64,000 bases of DNA from Anthoceros angustus (Eukaryota > Streptophyta > Anthocerotopsida > Anthocerotales > Anthocerotaceae), in assembly GCA_010909165.1 (NCBI GenBank), contig MU008161.1, forward strand, positions 744,001 through 808,000, read 5' to 3'. Below the pieces are notes generated by a model, which was not told where the DNA came from, searched no databases, and saw nothing but the letters and a program-made list of their open reading frames with translations. The position numbers and the translations under genes were made by a program. Of this stretch, positions 32,601 through 43,020 are shown piece after piece. Numbering within the stretch: the stretch's first letter is position 1; every line of letters starts with the position of its first letter.

Positions 32601-35038
32601 AATCTCAGCAAGCTCAATCTGGATCTGCTTCACTGCAGGCGCAGCGACAGCATGACAGGGAGACTTCTGTTACAGGGGAGGGCTCCACAGCTGACAGCAA
32701 GTTCCCGATGAGGATGTACAGTCAACCTTCATCAAACGGCTTGGTTTCTACTGCCATGGCTGCCCAGTCTGCAGTGCTTGCTGCAGGGATGCAGCTGCAT
32801 GGTCCAGAATATCTTATGGCTGGTTTGGGTGGGAAGCAAATGAGCAAGCAACTCCAGCAACAAGTGATGCAGCATCCACATCAACAGTCACAGCACCAGC
32901 AGGCCCTATCAGCTGGGCCCATGCAAGTGCCCCCATCTCAGTCTTTATCTTCTCAGTTGCAACAACAAGGTCCAGCTTTGCAGATGAGTTTGAAGGGCCT
33001 TGACTCACAACAGGCATCACAAGCTTTCTCTGCTATGTCAATGGCCGCTATGAATCGAGGAGCAGTGGGCCCTGGGCCCCTGGGACTTGCAAGTGTAGCT
33101 GCTGTGATGGCTCCGCAAGGTCATGCCATGTTGCAAGGTGTGGTGGACCCTAGCCGGGCTCACTCTCAGCTTCAACAAAGTTCGCATCATTCGGCTGTCA
33201 GTGTTCAAGCCCACCAGCAGCCAATTCAGCAGGGAACTCCTCAGCATCAACAGCGTTCGCTGCAGATGCCACGTGAAGAAAACAGATCGATGGTGGATGG
33301 GAGTAGCTACACAGGCAGTAGCCGGGCAAGAGATGGTACCGACGAGCGGAAGGTCTCTGGGAAGCGAAATTCTGGCTCTGGGTCGCCCATGTCCCGCGTA
33401 GATCTTGAGAGTCTCCCAGGCATGCCTGGACCATCATCATCTGGAATCCCAGCCGCTCGGCTTGTGAACAGTGTGGGCCCAACACTGAACTTGATGACCC
33501 CAGCAAGTGGGGTGCTGTCCACCCGATCCTCTGGTGTGGCCTCTGGAGGAGGGCCTCCAGTCAATCAGAAGCAGGTGATGAATCGCAACAAAGCTGTTGC
33601 CTCTTCAAATGTTGCACCAGCATCAGGGCCAGCTGTATCGACCCTTTCTTCTTTTCAGGACAGATCTGCCTTACAAGCTGGCCTGTCGACTAAGTCGTCT
33701 GGACCTGGTTTGGCTTTGCCGCTGGGACAAAATGCTGTGGGTACCAGCCAAGGTCAAGGTATGAGGCAGCAAGTGCCTCCAGTGAAGCAGCAGCAGCTTC
33801 CTACAAGAACCTTGGGCGGCCCTCTGCCAACTGCCTCTGGCTCAAACCCTCAGGCTGTTCTGGCAGGAGCTATCAAAAGCTCCCAGAGTCAGCAAAGTCC
33901 GCGGCACAGTCAGCAACCTGTGCAGAGCGGGAGTCCTGCTGCAAGGATGTCGTCTGGTCCTGCTGGTTCACCATCCTCTGGCTCACTGCCCTTGCCTCCC
34001 CTTCCACCCACCTCAAAATCTACAGGGACTGTTGTTGCCAAGGCTACAGCAGCAGCTAACAAGGTCACATTCTCGGCAACTCAGAAGTCATCTGCATCAG
34101 TTTCAAGCAAGAGGTCCTCAAGCGCCCTGGCTACCCATAGTTCTTCTATCTTGGGGCCAACACCTCAGACTGGGACAGCCAAGCTTTCCCAGCAGATGCC
34201 TCAGCAAAATCAGCATCATGGGAGTCATCAGCCACAGGTTTCCTCACAGGTGCAACAGCAGCAGCTGCCAACGTCACCCCTTTCATCAACTTCTCTTGGA
34301 CCGCCACAGCAGTATCATGCAGTGCATGCTGGCCAAGCACAGGCTCATCAAAACAACAAGCAGACAATGCCACAGCTTCAGCAGGCATCACAGCAGCCGC
34401 AACACCAGCAGCAACACCAGCATCAGCAGCAACAACACCAGCAGCAGCAACACCATCAACACCAGCAGCAGCAGCAGCCGCACCATCAACACCAGCAGCA
34501 GCAGCAACATCAACAGCAGCAGCTACAACAACAGCATCAGCAGCACCAGCAGCCGCAACACCAACAGCAGCACCAGCAACAGCAGCACCAGCAACAGCAG
34601 CACCAGCAACAGCAGCACCAGCAACAGCAGCACCAGCAGCCGCAGCAACACCTGCAATCGCAGCAGCAGCAGCCACAGCAGCCCTCATCACCATTGCCGC
34701 CAGCTACTGTTGGACCTTCACAGCAGCAGTCTGTTCAGCAGTACCATCCACAAGCACACAGTGGGCTGCAGAAACAGAGTTTAACACAGCAGCAGGTGCA
34801 ACAGCAGGCCCAGCAGCCACCGCCTCAGCAGCAGCAGCAGCAGCAGCAAATGCAAGTAACCAGGCAAATGTTTCAGAGTCAGCAGCAGTTTCTGCAGCAG
34901 CAGCAGCAGCAGCAGTCACCAACACAGGTGGATTCTCGGGCTCAGCAGCAGCAGCAGCAGCAGTTGATGCAACAGCAGTTACAGCCCCCATCCTCGCAGC
35001 AGCTGCAACAGCAACCTAGCGTTGTTAATCAGTCCTGA
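26610..35038 (+). CDS. TIC: TIME FOR COFFEE (TIC)-like protein, 15 exons
   Basis: Exons: 26610-26636, 27969-28262, 28380-28437, 28572-28720, 28825-28863, 28959-29304, 29390-29933, 30018-30078, 30161-30220, 30319-30752, 30876-31011, 31098-31194, 31361-31807, 31902-32228, 32375-35038. The sum is about 1,894 codons. TIC landmarks are MDRSREGRR at the start; SRLRERTKKD; VPRKAR; QEVEVAEALFDLARR; PKRKRPRVR; KLDIDLM (the signature before ALPP); ISMGMSGWP; KRCASHVYIAHFIDYQQQ; and KPYNLNV. The C-terminal exon is Gln-rich with a long poly-Q/QH tract. In Arabidopsis TIC is a nuclear clock and metabolic regulator. All junctions agree in phase except inside exon 10, where an Arg-Glu repeat changes frame (net +1 or -2); this is either an assembly slip in a GA-rich microsatellite or a real break. 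The first exon is only nine codons and its donor/acceptor choice is inferred. Confidence 0.88.
26651..27954. repeat. 650-bp tandem duplication within TIC intron 1
   Basis: Unit 1 (26651-27303) and unit 2 (27304-27954) are near-identical and differ by a few small indels. Both start tgtgcctgtctccgcacctc and end gggtgcgcccgtgg. The array begins 15 bases after the exon-1 donor and ends about 14 bases before the exon-2 acceptor, so it fills intron 1 almost completely. The 600-codon ORF spanning it is a by-product of the duplication and GC content. Confidence 0.9.
30355..30672 (+). repeat. Arg-Glu coding GA-rich microsatellite in TIC exon 10
   Basis: A purine-only stretch (gagagggagaaag-type units) encodes alternating Arg/Glu with occasional Lys, Asp and Gln. 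The frame that enters the exon ends at a stop at 30631-30633. The frame that leaves it (DMSKQAAQKQSKGAK) is shifted by one. The switch has to lie around 30545-30580, in the (GA)n run. Confidence 0.85.
34370..34990 (+). repeat. CAG/CAA/CAC polyglutamine-histidine tract in TIC last exon
   Basis: Roughly 200 codons are dominated by Gln and His. The stretch 34571-34640 is made of repeated caccagcaacagcag units. Mixed CAG and CAA codons interrupt pure CAG runs. TIC proteins are known to be Gln-rich at the C-terminus, but this length looks at the high end. Confidence 0.9.
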
Positions 35039-35217
35039 GGGTTTGTGCCAGCGACTTTGCAAAGCAGTTCCAACGTAATTTGTGGGCACTGATATTTTAG
35101 AGTGCGCAGCTTGTACCAAAGTAGATAATTGTAGATTACTTCCCTGGCACATTTTTGCGTGTTGGCTCTCTTGGTTGCATGCCCTGCAATCGTTGGCTAG
35201 TGTTGGTTTGCGGTGAC
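35039..35217 (+). other. TIC 3' UTR region
   Basis: The 180 bases after the TIC stop are non-coding and run into the first ROCO-related repeat unit. No separate feature is recognised. Confidence 0.4.
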
Positions 35218-36191
35218 CAGTCTCTTGCAGCGCGAGTCTCCTCGACCCAAGGCAGTGAGGATCACGGAAACCGTGCGCAGATATCCGCAACCTCTGCTTG
35301 CAAAGTAAAGGCTTCATTTACTTATTTTAGCATGTTTAAGCTTGGCCTGTTTCGCCGTTCACGTGGGAAGTTTCGCTGCGTGGGGCCTGCCTCCCAGGGC
35401 TGAAGGCCGCGGGATGTGGTGTGGCCTGGAGGAGCACAGCAGCTGGCTAGCCCTCATTCCATTCTAGCAGTTCGCGTAGCACAGCATAGCAGAGCAGAGC
35501 ATGGCGGAAGAGCATGAGGCGGAGGATTGGCGCGCGCTGCCGGTTAAGCTGCAGCAGCTGCTGGTAGATCTGGGCCGGAATGCCGTGTCCCATACCCGAT
35601 CTGCATAATGAAGAAGAGTATGGCGGCTACTTCACTGGGCGAATCCGTGGTGATGAGGGAAGGCACTGGCGAGTGCGCAAGCGGTGTTGACAGCCATTGC
35701 CAACTGCCGCAGTCTCTTGCAGCGCGAGTCTCCTCGACCCAAGGCAGTGAGGATCACGGAAACCGTGCGCAGATATCCGCAACCTCTGCTTGCAAAGTAA
35801 AGGCTTCATTTATTTTAGCATGTTTAAGTTTGGCCTGTTTCGCCGTTCATGTGGGAAGTTTCGCTGCGTGGGGCCTGCCTGCCAGGGCTGAAGGCCGCGG
35901 GATGTGGTGTGGCCTGGAGGAGCACAGCACCTGCCTGGCCCTCATTCCATTCTAGCAGTCGCATAGCACAGCATAGCAGAGCAGAGCATGGCGGAAGAGC
36001 ATGAGGCGGAGGATTGGCGCGCGCTGCCGGTTCAGCTGCAGCAGCTGCTGCTAGATCTGGGCCGGAATGCCGTGTCCCATACCCAGCCTGCATATTGAAG
36101 AAGTATGGCGGCTACTTGATCGAATCCGTGGTGATGAGGGAAGGCACTGGCGAGTGCGCAAGCGGGTGTTGACAGCCATTGCCAACTGCCG
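35218..36191 (+). repeat. Tandem duplication of a ROCO-gene 5' end (492 + 482 bp)
   Basis: Unit 1 spans 35218-35709 and unit 2 spans 35710-36191. Both begin cagtctcttgcagcgcgag and contain the same leader plus an N-terminal coding start, MAEEHEAEDWRALPV, at 35501 and 35988. A third start of the unit (cagtctcag) appears at 36192, where the pseudogene continues. The duplication therefore copied promoter/leader and first coding part together. Both copies have frame breaks soon after HTQPAY or HTRSA. Confidence 0.9.
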
Positions 36192-39100
36192 CAGTCTCAG
36201 TTCATAACCATTGGGGAGTGGGCCATCGGCTTGGATCGGGAGGATGAAGTGTCGGTTCTGTTGGGGGCCTGGCGTCCAACCCTTCCCTGGAATATCTGGA
36301 TGTTCCTGTGAAGGTTTTGGAAGGCAGGCGGCTTGCGAGGCTCTGGGCCAGCTTGTTGCATCCAGTCGCAGCCTAGAAGCGCTTTCAGCAGAGGCGGTTG
36401 GGCTTGATGCCGCGGGACTGGGTGCCTTGGCCAAGCTTCAACAAGGATTCTGTCCTGGAGAACTTGAACTTACGATGGAACAAGGTGGGAGGTGCTGAAG
36501 GGGCACAACACCTGCGGCTCCCCGTCTCAAGGATCTGTCACTGAAAGACATCGGCATGGATGTGGCGGGAGCCCAGTGTGCTCCAGGCACTGGAGTTGGA
36601 TCATGGCGTTGCACAGTGGGATCCCATTCCCGGCGGCCTCGGGCCCATGGGCACTGTGCTCAAACATGCTTTCACCCGCGCGGGTGAGAATGCCTCCATC
36701 TCTGGCGTCACAGACCTTACGTTGCTTATCTCGAAGGATGGGGAGGCAGGCCTGGCAGACGCCCTGGCCGGAATGCTGCGCACCAACGATCGTATCGAGA
36801 GGCTTGCCACCACTCCATATGCTCTCATCCACGGCCTGGACGGGTTACGCCACAACTCCACCATATCTCAACTTCTCTTCACGACCATCAGCTGCGACGG
36901 ATGTGGATGCGCCTTGTCCAGTTGCTCCCGGAATGCAAAGCACTGCGTGTCCTGGACTTGCATCGCTCAGGGCCACGCCTCGTTCAAGAAAGAGTTGCTG
37001 AGATCCTTGGAGGGCAACGCATCTCTGAAAAGCTCGACATTTCTCTGGGACGCCCTGGATCATGACATGTTTAGAGACTTGATGAACTGTATTCAAGTCA
37101 ACAAGACGTTACGGAGATCAACATCGGGGACAACATGGGAAGCGGAAGGAAAGGACGCAATCATCAATGCAGCCTTGGCAGGCAATGCCACTCAAGAGGC
37201 TTACTGGCCTTTGCTCGTGGGCAGGCAAGGGCCTGTGATGCCCAAGGCTGGGCGCTCTTCCTGTGCGGTGCCCTTTGGCAGGAAGACCACTCTCCGCACC
37301 ACCATGATTCGCGCATGGAGACGACACAGCCGCATCACCCGAGTTCCAGCTCAGCCAAGTTCCAGCTCGACTGAAGGGAAAAATATTTCGGGCTTGGCGA
37401 CGGATGGCTTCCGTCACCGGTACCAGAACGGAAGGCATAGAAATCGAGGTGTTGCGCAACGACCATGATATGCAAGTTACTATGTGGGATCTGGCTGGAC
37501 AAGCTCACTACCGAGCTCTGCAAGACTACCTCTTTCCGACCTTCAACCAAGCATGTGTCTTCCTGTTTGCGTTCAGCGCATCTGATGATCGGAAACGGAA
37601 ACCTCCCCAACTGCATCCGCCTAATATGCGTGATATCCTGCAGGACAGGTTCAGAAGGAGCTTGGCGTTCTGGCTTAGGTTCATCAACTCAAGTTGTCGC
37701 AACGTGGGCTCTACTTTGCCTCAAATATTTGTGGTGGCTACTCATGTGGATAAGATGAAGCGTTCTGATGCTGAAGCATTACCCAATCTCCTTCAACCCG
37801 TTCTGACAGAGTTGGCCACCGAGTTTGAACAGGTTGTTCACGTGGAAACAAAACACTCTTCTCCATGGACGCTCGATCTGCCAAGAGTGTGAAGCCCTTG
37901 CGGGACGCACTCATGGAATCGTTTCGAGCTCTATTTGCAACCAAACTGTTTCGGGTACCCGAGGTATGCAACCAATTGAGTGCTAATTTGACTGCCTGGG
38001 TATCCCAACATCCAGCTCAACCGATGGTGAGGAAACAGCAACTTCAAACTTTGTTCCAAAACGAGCTAGAGAGTCTCCACAAAGGTGGGGTTGAAGATGA
38101 GGGGGAACGATTGGGAGCCATTCTTGCCTATTTGCATGATGTGGGTGGTATCATCTGTTTTCAAGATACAGATGTTGTGGTGATAAACCCACACTGGATC
38201 AGTCACAATTTTTTAGGGCGACTCATTCAGCTTCTATCAACTTTTTGTGCGATGGTATGGTTTGTGTTTTTGGAAAGAGGACACCGGAGACATCGGTGAC
38301 CATATTGATATTCTGGTGAGGTCATCCAAGAGCATAGATGAAACTATCGAGTTTCTCAAGGAACATGTGGTTGCAAAGCTGAAATCTTTTTGTGCTTCCC
38401 CTGAAGGCAGTCCGGGAGTCGAGCTTGTGGAAGGAATTATCAGGACCGAGTGTGTCGAAAACCTCACACTCTGTATCTACCGGCATAACCAGTCAGTGCT
38501 AACGCAGGATTTGCTCAAGTGTGTTTTGCAGTCGAACAAGACTGTACAGGGGAGATTTTCTCCTCATTGGATCTGGCCGACTTCAGCTGGTCGTGGCCAG
38601 CATGTCCTGAAGCCTCTTTGGAGAGTGCCTTTGAGGGAGCTGATGAGCTTTTAAGTACTGGTGAAGTCTTGGATGTCTCGCAAAAGCGACGAACAGGTCT
38701 CCTTCAAACCATATCCAACATAGATGCAGCTGCAGAGGAAGTCCTGCCTACAGAGAAAGTGGTGCTCGAACAACAAGACGCACCAGTTCAAACGTCTCGG
38801 TTTGTCAGCATCCAACGTACTACATCCCTCCCTGGAACAACTCACTCGGAGATGGGGGAGCAACTGTTGCAAACCATCAATCAAGGGATAAGACATTTGA
38901 AGCACGAGGTGAAAGTGTTGAAGACAGAGGTGAAAAGGGAGAAGACCTTGCGGGAACATGCTCTACAATCCTTGCTTTCTAAGATGGACGAGATTATGAA
39001 TTTCTCTGCAGAATTAGAAAGCAGTCAGATACCCAGACGTCCCTACATCACCACTGCAGACGTGGGTTTAGCACAGAGATTGATTGCAGGGGTGCGTGTG

Positions 39101-39553
39101 GGCAAAGCGGCTAAGCTGCACTCCATGTGCGAAAACATCTTTGGGAATCACATCGTGCAGGGCCAAACTGGATTTGACTTGACATTGGAGGATGCGAAGT
39201 GGAGGTGGATCAGGCCCCTAGCACTCAACGGTGCAAAGCTATTGCTCTTCCTGGCCAAGGCTGGACTACATGCGACTGCCGGCATTGGGGGTTTGGTTCC
39301 CCACCCTGCCACCAGCTTGGACGGACCGGTTTCTGTGGCTGCGGCCTCTGGGGAATCAGCCCTGTCCCATTTCAATCTGGACCTGACCGGACCAGCTGCG
39401 AGCCAGAACACTCCCGTGCAAGAGGCATGGATTTCTCTGAAGAATCTTTTGCAGCCGTTGCGGAAAAGGCCTGAGGGAGGACGAGGAGTGGCATGGGTTT
39501 GCGAACGGTGTATGCGGAGGGGAATTGAGAAAAAAGTCTATCAGCCGCTGTGA
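35988..39553 (+). pseudogene. ROCO-family (LRR-Roc-COR) GTPase pseudogene
   Basis: Fragments in changing frames follow the ROCO order. N-terminal part: WRLLDRIRGDEGRHWRVRKR near 36105-36160. LRR-type part: LNLRWNKVG near 36470 and LALADALAG-like steps to 37100. Roc GTPase: a P-loop split by a frameshift near 37275 (LFLCG in one frame, then GRKTTLRTTM in another), WDLAGQAHYRALQDY near 37485 (G3), and FVVATHVDKMKR near 37730 (G4-like). COR: 37890-38530, including LGAILAYLHDVGGIICF and NPHWISHNFLG. The C-terminal module (38519-39553) has a coiled coil and FDLTLEDAKWRWIRPLALNG. At least six frame breaks or stops are needed between modules, so it is not translatable as one protein. Intact homologues bind GTP and dimerise through COR. 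A short downstream fragment (TGDVGDRVDILMRS) near 39620 is from another copy. Confidence 0.8.
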
Positions 39554-41305
39554 CGGGAGCAACTAAAACGTCGTGTGTTGCAGCCTAACTTCGGCATTTG
39601 CAGGATTTGGAGAGGGCACAGGGGACGTCGGTGATCGTGTTGACATTTTGATGAGGTCTCGCAAGGGTCATCGAGTAGGACCAAACAATCGCGCTTCACC
39701 CTCGGCACTCGCGCTTTGTGCCCTTCCCTGCGTCCGGAGCTAGGATGGCGTGTGGTTGGTTAGACTGGCCGCCAGGCATTTTGGGGATGCTGGGTATGAG
39801 CTGCTGCGCTGTTTTGCAACACACCTAGGTGTGCTCGTCTTTCCTGCTCGTACAACTTGCAATTGCTAGCAAGCTTCAAGGGGTGTAGGACATAGTGTCG
39901 TGCTTTTAAGACGTGTGCTTGAACACGCTGAAGAAGGGCAGCTGTACGTAGCTCTAGTTTGCTGGGTGCAACCCCTGAATCTGATCCCTGATGTATCCTC
40001 TTCTGCCTGGATAGGATAGATTTGTGGTTGGTGAATGTTCCAGAGATGTAGAGAGCTTCCTCTTGACTGCAGCATTAGGGTTATCAGCCGTATTTGTCAA
40101 GAGATGCAGGGTTCGAGCTGCCGCACATCGAGACAGCGATCTCGAAATAAATGATGACAAACACCTTTGTCGAATTCGTCCCTTTTGGTTGTTCAAGCCT
40201 CTGACTCTTCCAGAACTGTGGAGGGCCCCTGGTTGGTGAAGGAGGGATCCTCCAGAGTGAGCATGCATCAGTGGCCAGGAATGACATCGTGCAGGGCCAA
40301 ACTGGATTTGACTTGACATTGGAGGATGCGAAGTGGAGGTGGATCAGGCCCCTAGCACTCAACGGTGCAAAGCTATTGCTCTTCCTGGCCAAGGCTGGAC
40401 TACATGCGACTGCCGGCATTGGGGTTTGGTTCCCCACCCTGCCACCAGCTTGACGGACCGGTTTCTGTGGCTGCGGCCTCTGGGGAATCAGCCCTGTCCC
40501 ATTTCAATCTGGACCTGACTGACCAGCTGCGAGCCAGAACACTCCCGTGCAAGAGGCATGGATTTCTCTGAAGAATCTTTTGCAGCCGTTGCGGAAAAGG
40601 CCTGAGGGAGGACGAGGAGTGGCATGGGTTTGCGAACGGTGTATGCGGAGGGGAATTGAGAAAAAAGTCTATCAGCCGCTGTGACGGGAGCAACTAAAAC
40701 GTCGTGTGTTGCAGCCTAACTTCGGCATTTGCAGGATTTGGAGAGGGCACAGGGGACGTCGGTGATCGTGTTGACATTTTGATGAGGTCTCGCAAGGGTC
40801 ATCGAGTAGGACCAAACAATCGCGCTTCACCCTCGGCACTCGCGCTTTGTGCCCTTCCCTGCGTCCGGAGCTAGGATGGCGTGTGGTTGGTTAGACTGGC
40901 CGCCAGGCATTTTGGGGATGCATGAGCTGCTGCGTTGTTTTGCAACACACCTAGGTGTGCTCGTCTTTCCTGCTCGTACAACTTGCAATTGCTAGCAAGC
41001 TTCAAGGGGTGTAGGACATAGTGTCGTGCTTTTGAGACGTGTGCTTGAACATGCTGAACAAGGGCAGCTGTACGTAGCTCAAGTTTGCAGGGTGCAGCCC
41101 CTGAATCTGATCCCTGATGTATCCTCTAGACTTCTGCCTGGATAGGATACATTTGTGGTTGGTGAATGTTCCAGAGATGTAGAGAGCTTCCTCTTGACTG
41201 CAGCATTAGGGTTATCAGCCGTACTTGTCAAGAGATGCAGGGTTCGAGCTGCCGCACATCGAGACAGCGATCTCGAAATAAATGATGACAAACACCTTTG
41301 TCGAA
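39151..41305 (+). repeat. Direct duplication of the ROCO 3' end and downstream sequence (about 1.02 kb x 2)
   Basis: Copy 1 spans 39151-40174 and copy 2 spans 40285-41305, with 110 bp between them. Both start catcgtgcagggccaaactg and end aaacacctttgtcgaa. Copy 2 carries single-base deletions (for example at the ggcattgggg and cttgacgg positions) that frameshift the ROCO C-terminal module. The first copy retains the pseudogene's stop. Identity is high, indicating a fairly recent event. Confidence 0.9.
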
Positions 41306-41690
41306 AGCAATGATGACAAACACCTTTGGCTTGTTTGCCAGAGATGTACATAACTGTTTCCACTGATGGGTCTATCACTGGACACAGTTTTGCGGCAGAC
41401 AAGCCAAAGGTGTTTTGTTTTATCATTAATGCTTGTCGAGGCACCGACAACTGCCAAGGGTTAAGACGTCGAAGAGACGATGTCTTAGAGAAGCAATCTC
41501 GTCAGCAAGAGAGCTGGGAAGGTTTGACCCCTGCTTTCTGTGAGTGACTGTCTCGTCGTTTTCTCAACCAGTCATGGGAGAAGCATGTTTCAGAGATGCC
41601 GAGAGAGGGACAAAATCTATCCTCGCTTTGGTGGAAGCCATCGTTGAGGCCTCTCTAGTTAGCAGATTGTAGGACAGCGGCTCCAAGCTG
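41140..41690 (+). pseudogene. Caspase-like (peptidase C14) domain relic with INACRG motif
   Basis: Frame 41326-41547 contains GSITGHSFAADKPKVF followed by INACRG (41425-41442; Cys codon 41434-41436), the position and context of the caspase catalytic Cys motif (Q/N-ACRG). The continuing frame after a stop reads DCLVVFSTSHGRSMFQRC, resembling the p10 start, then ILALVEAIVEA in another frame. Upstream, inside the duplicated segment, VVGECSRDVESFLLTAALGL resembles the early p20 region (G-x-x-x-D-V) and is also present in copy 1 near 40020-40080. Two stops separate the blocks, so it is a relic. Land-plant C14 enzymes are normally metacaspases with DSCHSG-type motifs; the caspase-type motif is therefore unusual. 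Assignment rests on motif order only. Confidence 0.45.
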
Positions 41691-41725
41691 ATGTGTTTGT
41701 AGCTGGCAGTTTGACTCAGCGTCTA

Positions 41726-41762
41726 GTACAGTCCTCCGCTCGGCCAACTGAGCTAAAGTCGG
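41726..41762 (-). tRNA. tRNA-Tyr(GTA) 5' half fragment
   Basis: The minus strand reads ccgactttagctcagttgg then ccgagcggaggactgta. It matches the acceptor 5' strand, D arm and anticodon-stem 5' half of plant tRNA-Tyr, ending at anticodon GTA. Plant tRNA-Tyr genes have an intron right after this point. No 3' half with a B box is found in the next 150 bases, so the gene is truncated. Confidence 0.6.
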
Positions 41763-43020
41763 AGCCTGCGGACGTGCGAGTCCTTTGCAGTTATTCAAGT
41801 CGCATTCAAACATCCTGCGTCATTGCAACACCGAGAATGTTGCAGCAATGGATTCACGAGTTCTTGCCAAACGTCTCATATCCAGGCATAGATAGTCCCA
41901 TGTGCTAGAAATCCTGGAAAAGAACGGTAGTAGAGTGTCGGTTGCTGGATCAGCAACGTCCCAATTTTGCTGGATTATGCAGCCCGCCGGAGAGATTGGC
42001 CATGGACATGGATAGAGTCATCAAGTCAAGTCTTCTACCGCTCAGCTACAGTCCTCAACCTGGTTTCAGCTTCGAGCTTTGTAGGCTGCCGCACTTAGCA
42101 CAATGGATGTAAAGCTTCGAGAGTCTGAGTGAGGGCCCCAGGAGCAAGCAGCAATTTCGGATGTTGACTTGCCTGACAAGCAGAGTGAACTTCGGTGTAA
42201 AGCGGCGGACTCAGATGACACCGAGCCTTCGTTGCACAAAAACTCTGCACCCGAAGGGCGTGAACTCCGAGACTCTTATTCACAGCTCACAAGTCACTGA
42301 ATGACGAAGAGGTATGATTCCCAGCTGGCGCAGCTCTGCTGGGCGGGATCTTCCAGTCTCATCAGCATGCATGAATGGCCAGTAACGACATCATGCCCTG
42401 CTCCCTGCATTGTTGCCTGCTTGCAAGCTGCAGAGAATGGTGGATCCTGCATGAGATGGTGAGGCATATGCCAGTGTGGATTAGGGTGTTGCAGGTGGTT
42501 GCAGCCAGGTTGTCAAGGTTCCGATTCGGATTAGCATATGCCACCTTGTTGTGCAAGTCTTGTGAGCAACTGCACCGCATCGGCTTGCTCCTCAGCTGGC
42601 TGCAACAGGCGGGTTCAGGATGATGACGTCTACCATTGCGTAGATGCGAAGCGAACGATGATCCTTGAGTCCCCAGCTTCTCCGAATTGGAAACCGAGCT
42701 TGTTAGGGTAAAGCATGTACTTCAGTAGATTGTTCAGGGCACGGCATCACCTAGCACCTAGCTTGCTGGAGCTGGGCCCAGGATCTTGTCAAGCAGAGGT
42801 TGCGCATATCTGCGCACGGTTTCCGTGATCCTTACTGCGAACAAGATCCGCATATGCGCCACGTTTCCTTGAAACACCACGGGAACGAATCTAGTTGCAA
42901 ACTGCAATGAACAGAAATCTCAAACTCGTCTACAAACAGATTCGTGGAGCCAACTGATCCAGTTAATGGCCATCGGAGTGTACAGCGCCTCTCGTTATAA
43001 TGAAAAATCACGTTTTCAGA
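41763..43020. other. Spacer between the ROCO cluster and the AAA-bromodomain gene
   Basis: No protein domain is seen. The region includes the 46-bp inverted ROCO-leader copy at 42791-42836. Its right end should contain the 3' UTR of the minus-strand AAA gene. Confidence 0.4.
42791..42836 (-). repeat. Inverted copy of the ROCO 5' repeat segment
   Basis: The reverse complement of 42791-42836 matches 35254-35299 (agtgaggatcacggaaaccg... to cctctgctt) with about two mismatches, and also the equivalent position in repeat unit 2. It marks the far end of the rearranged ROCO region in opposite orientation. Confidence 0.8.
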
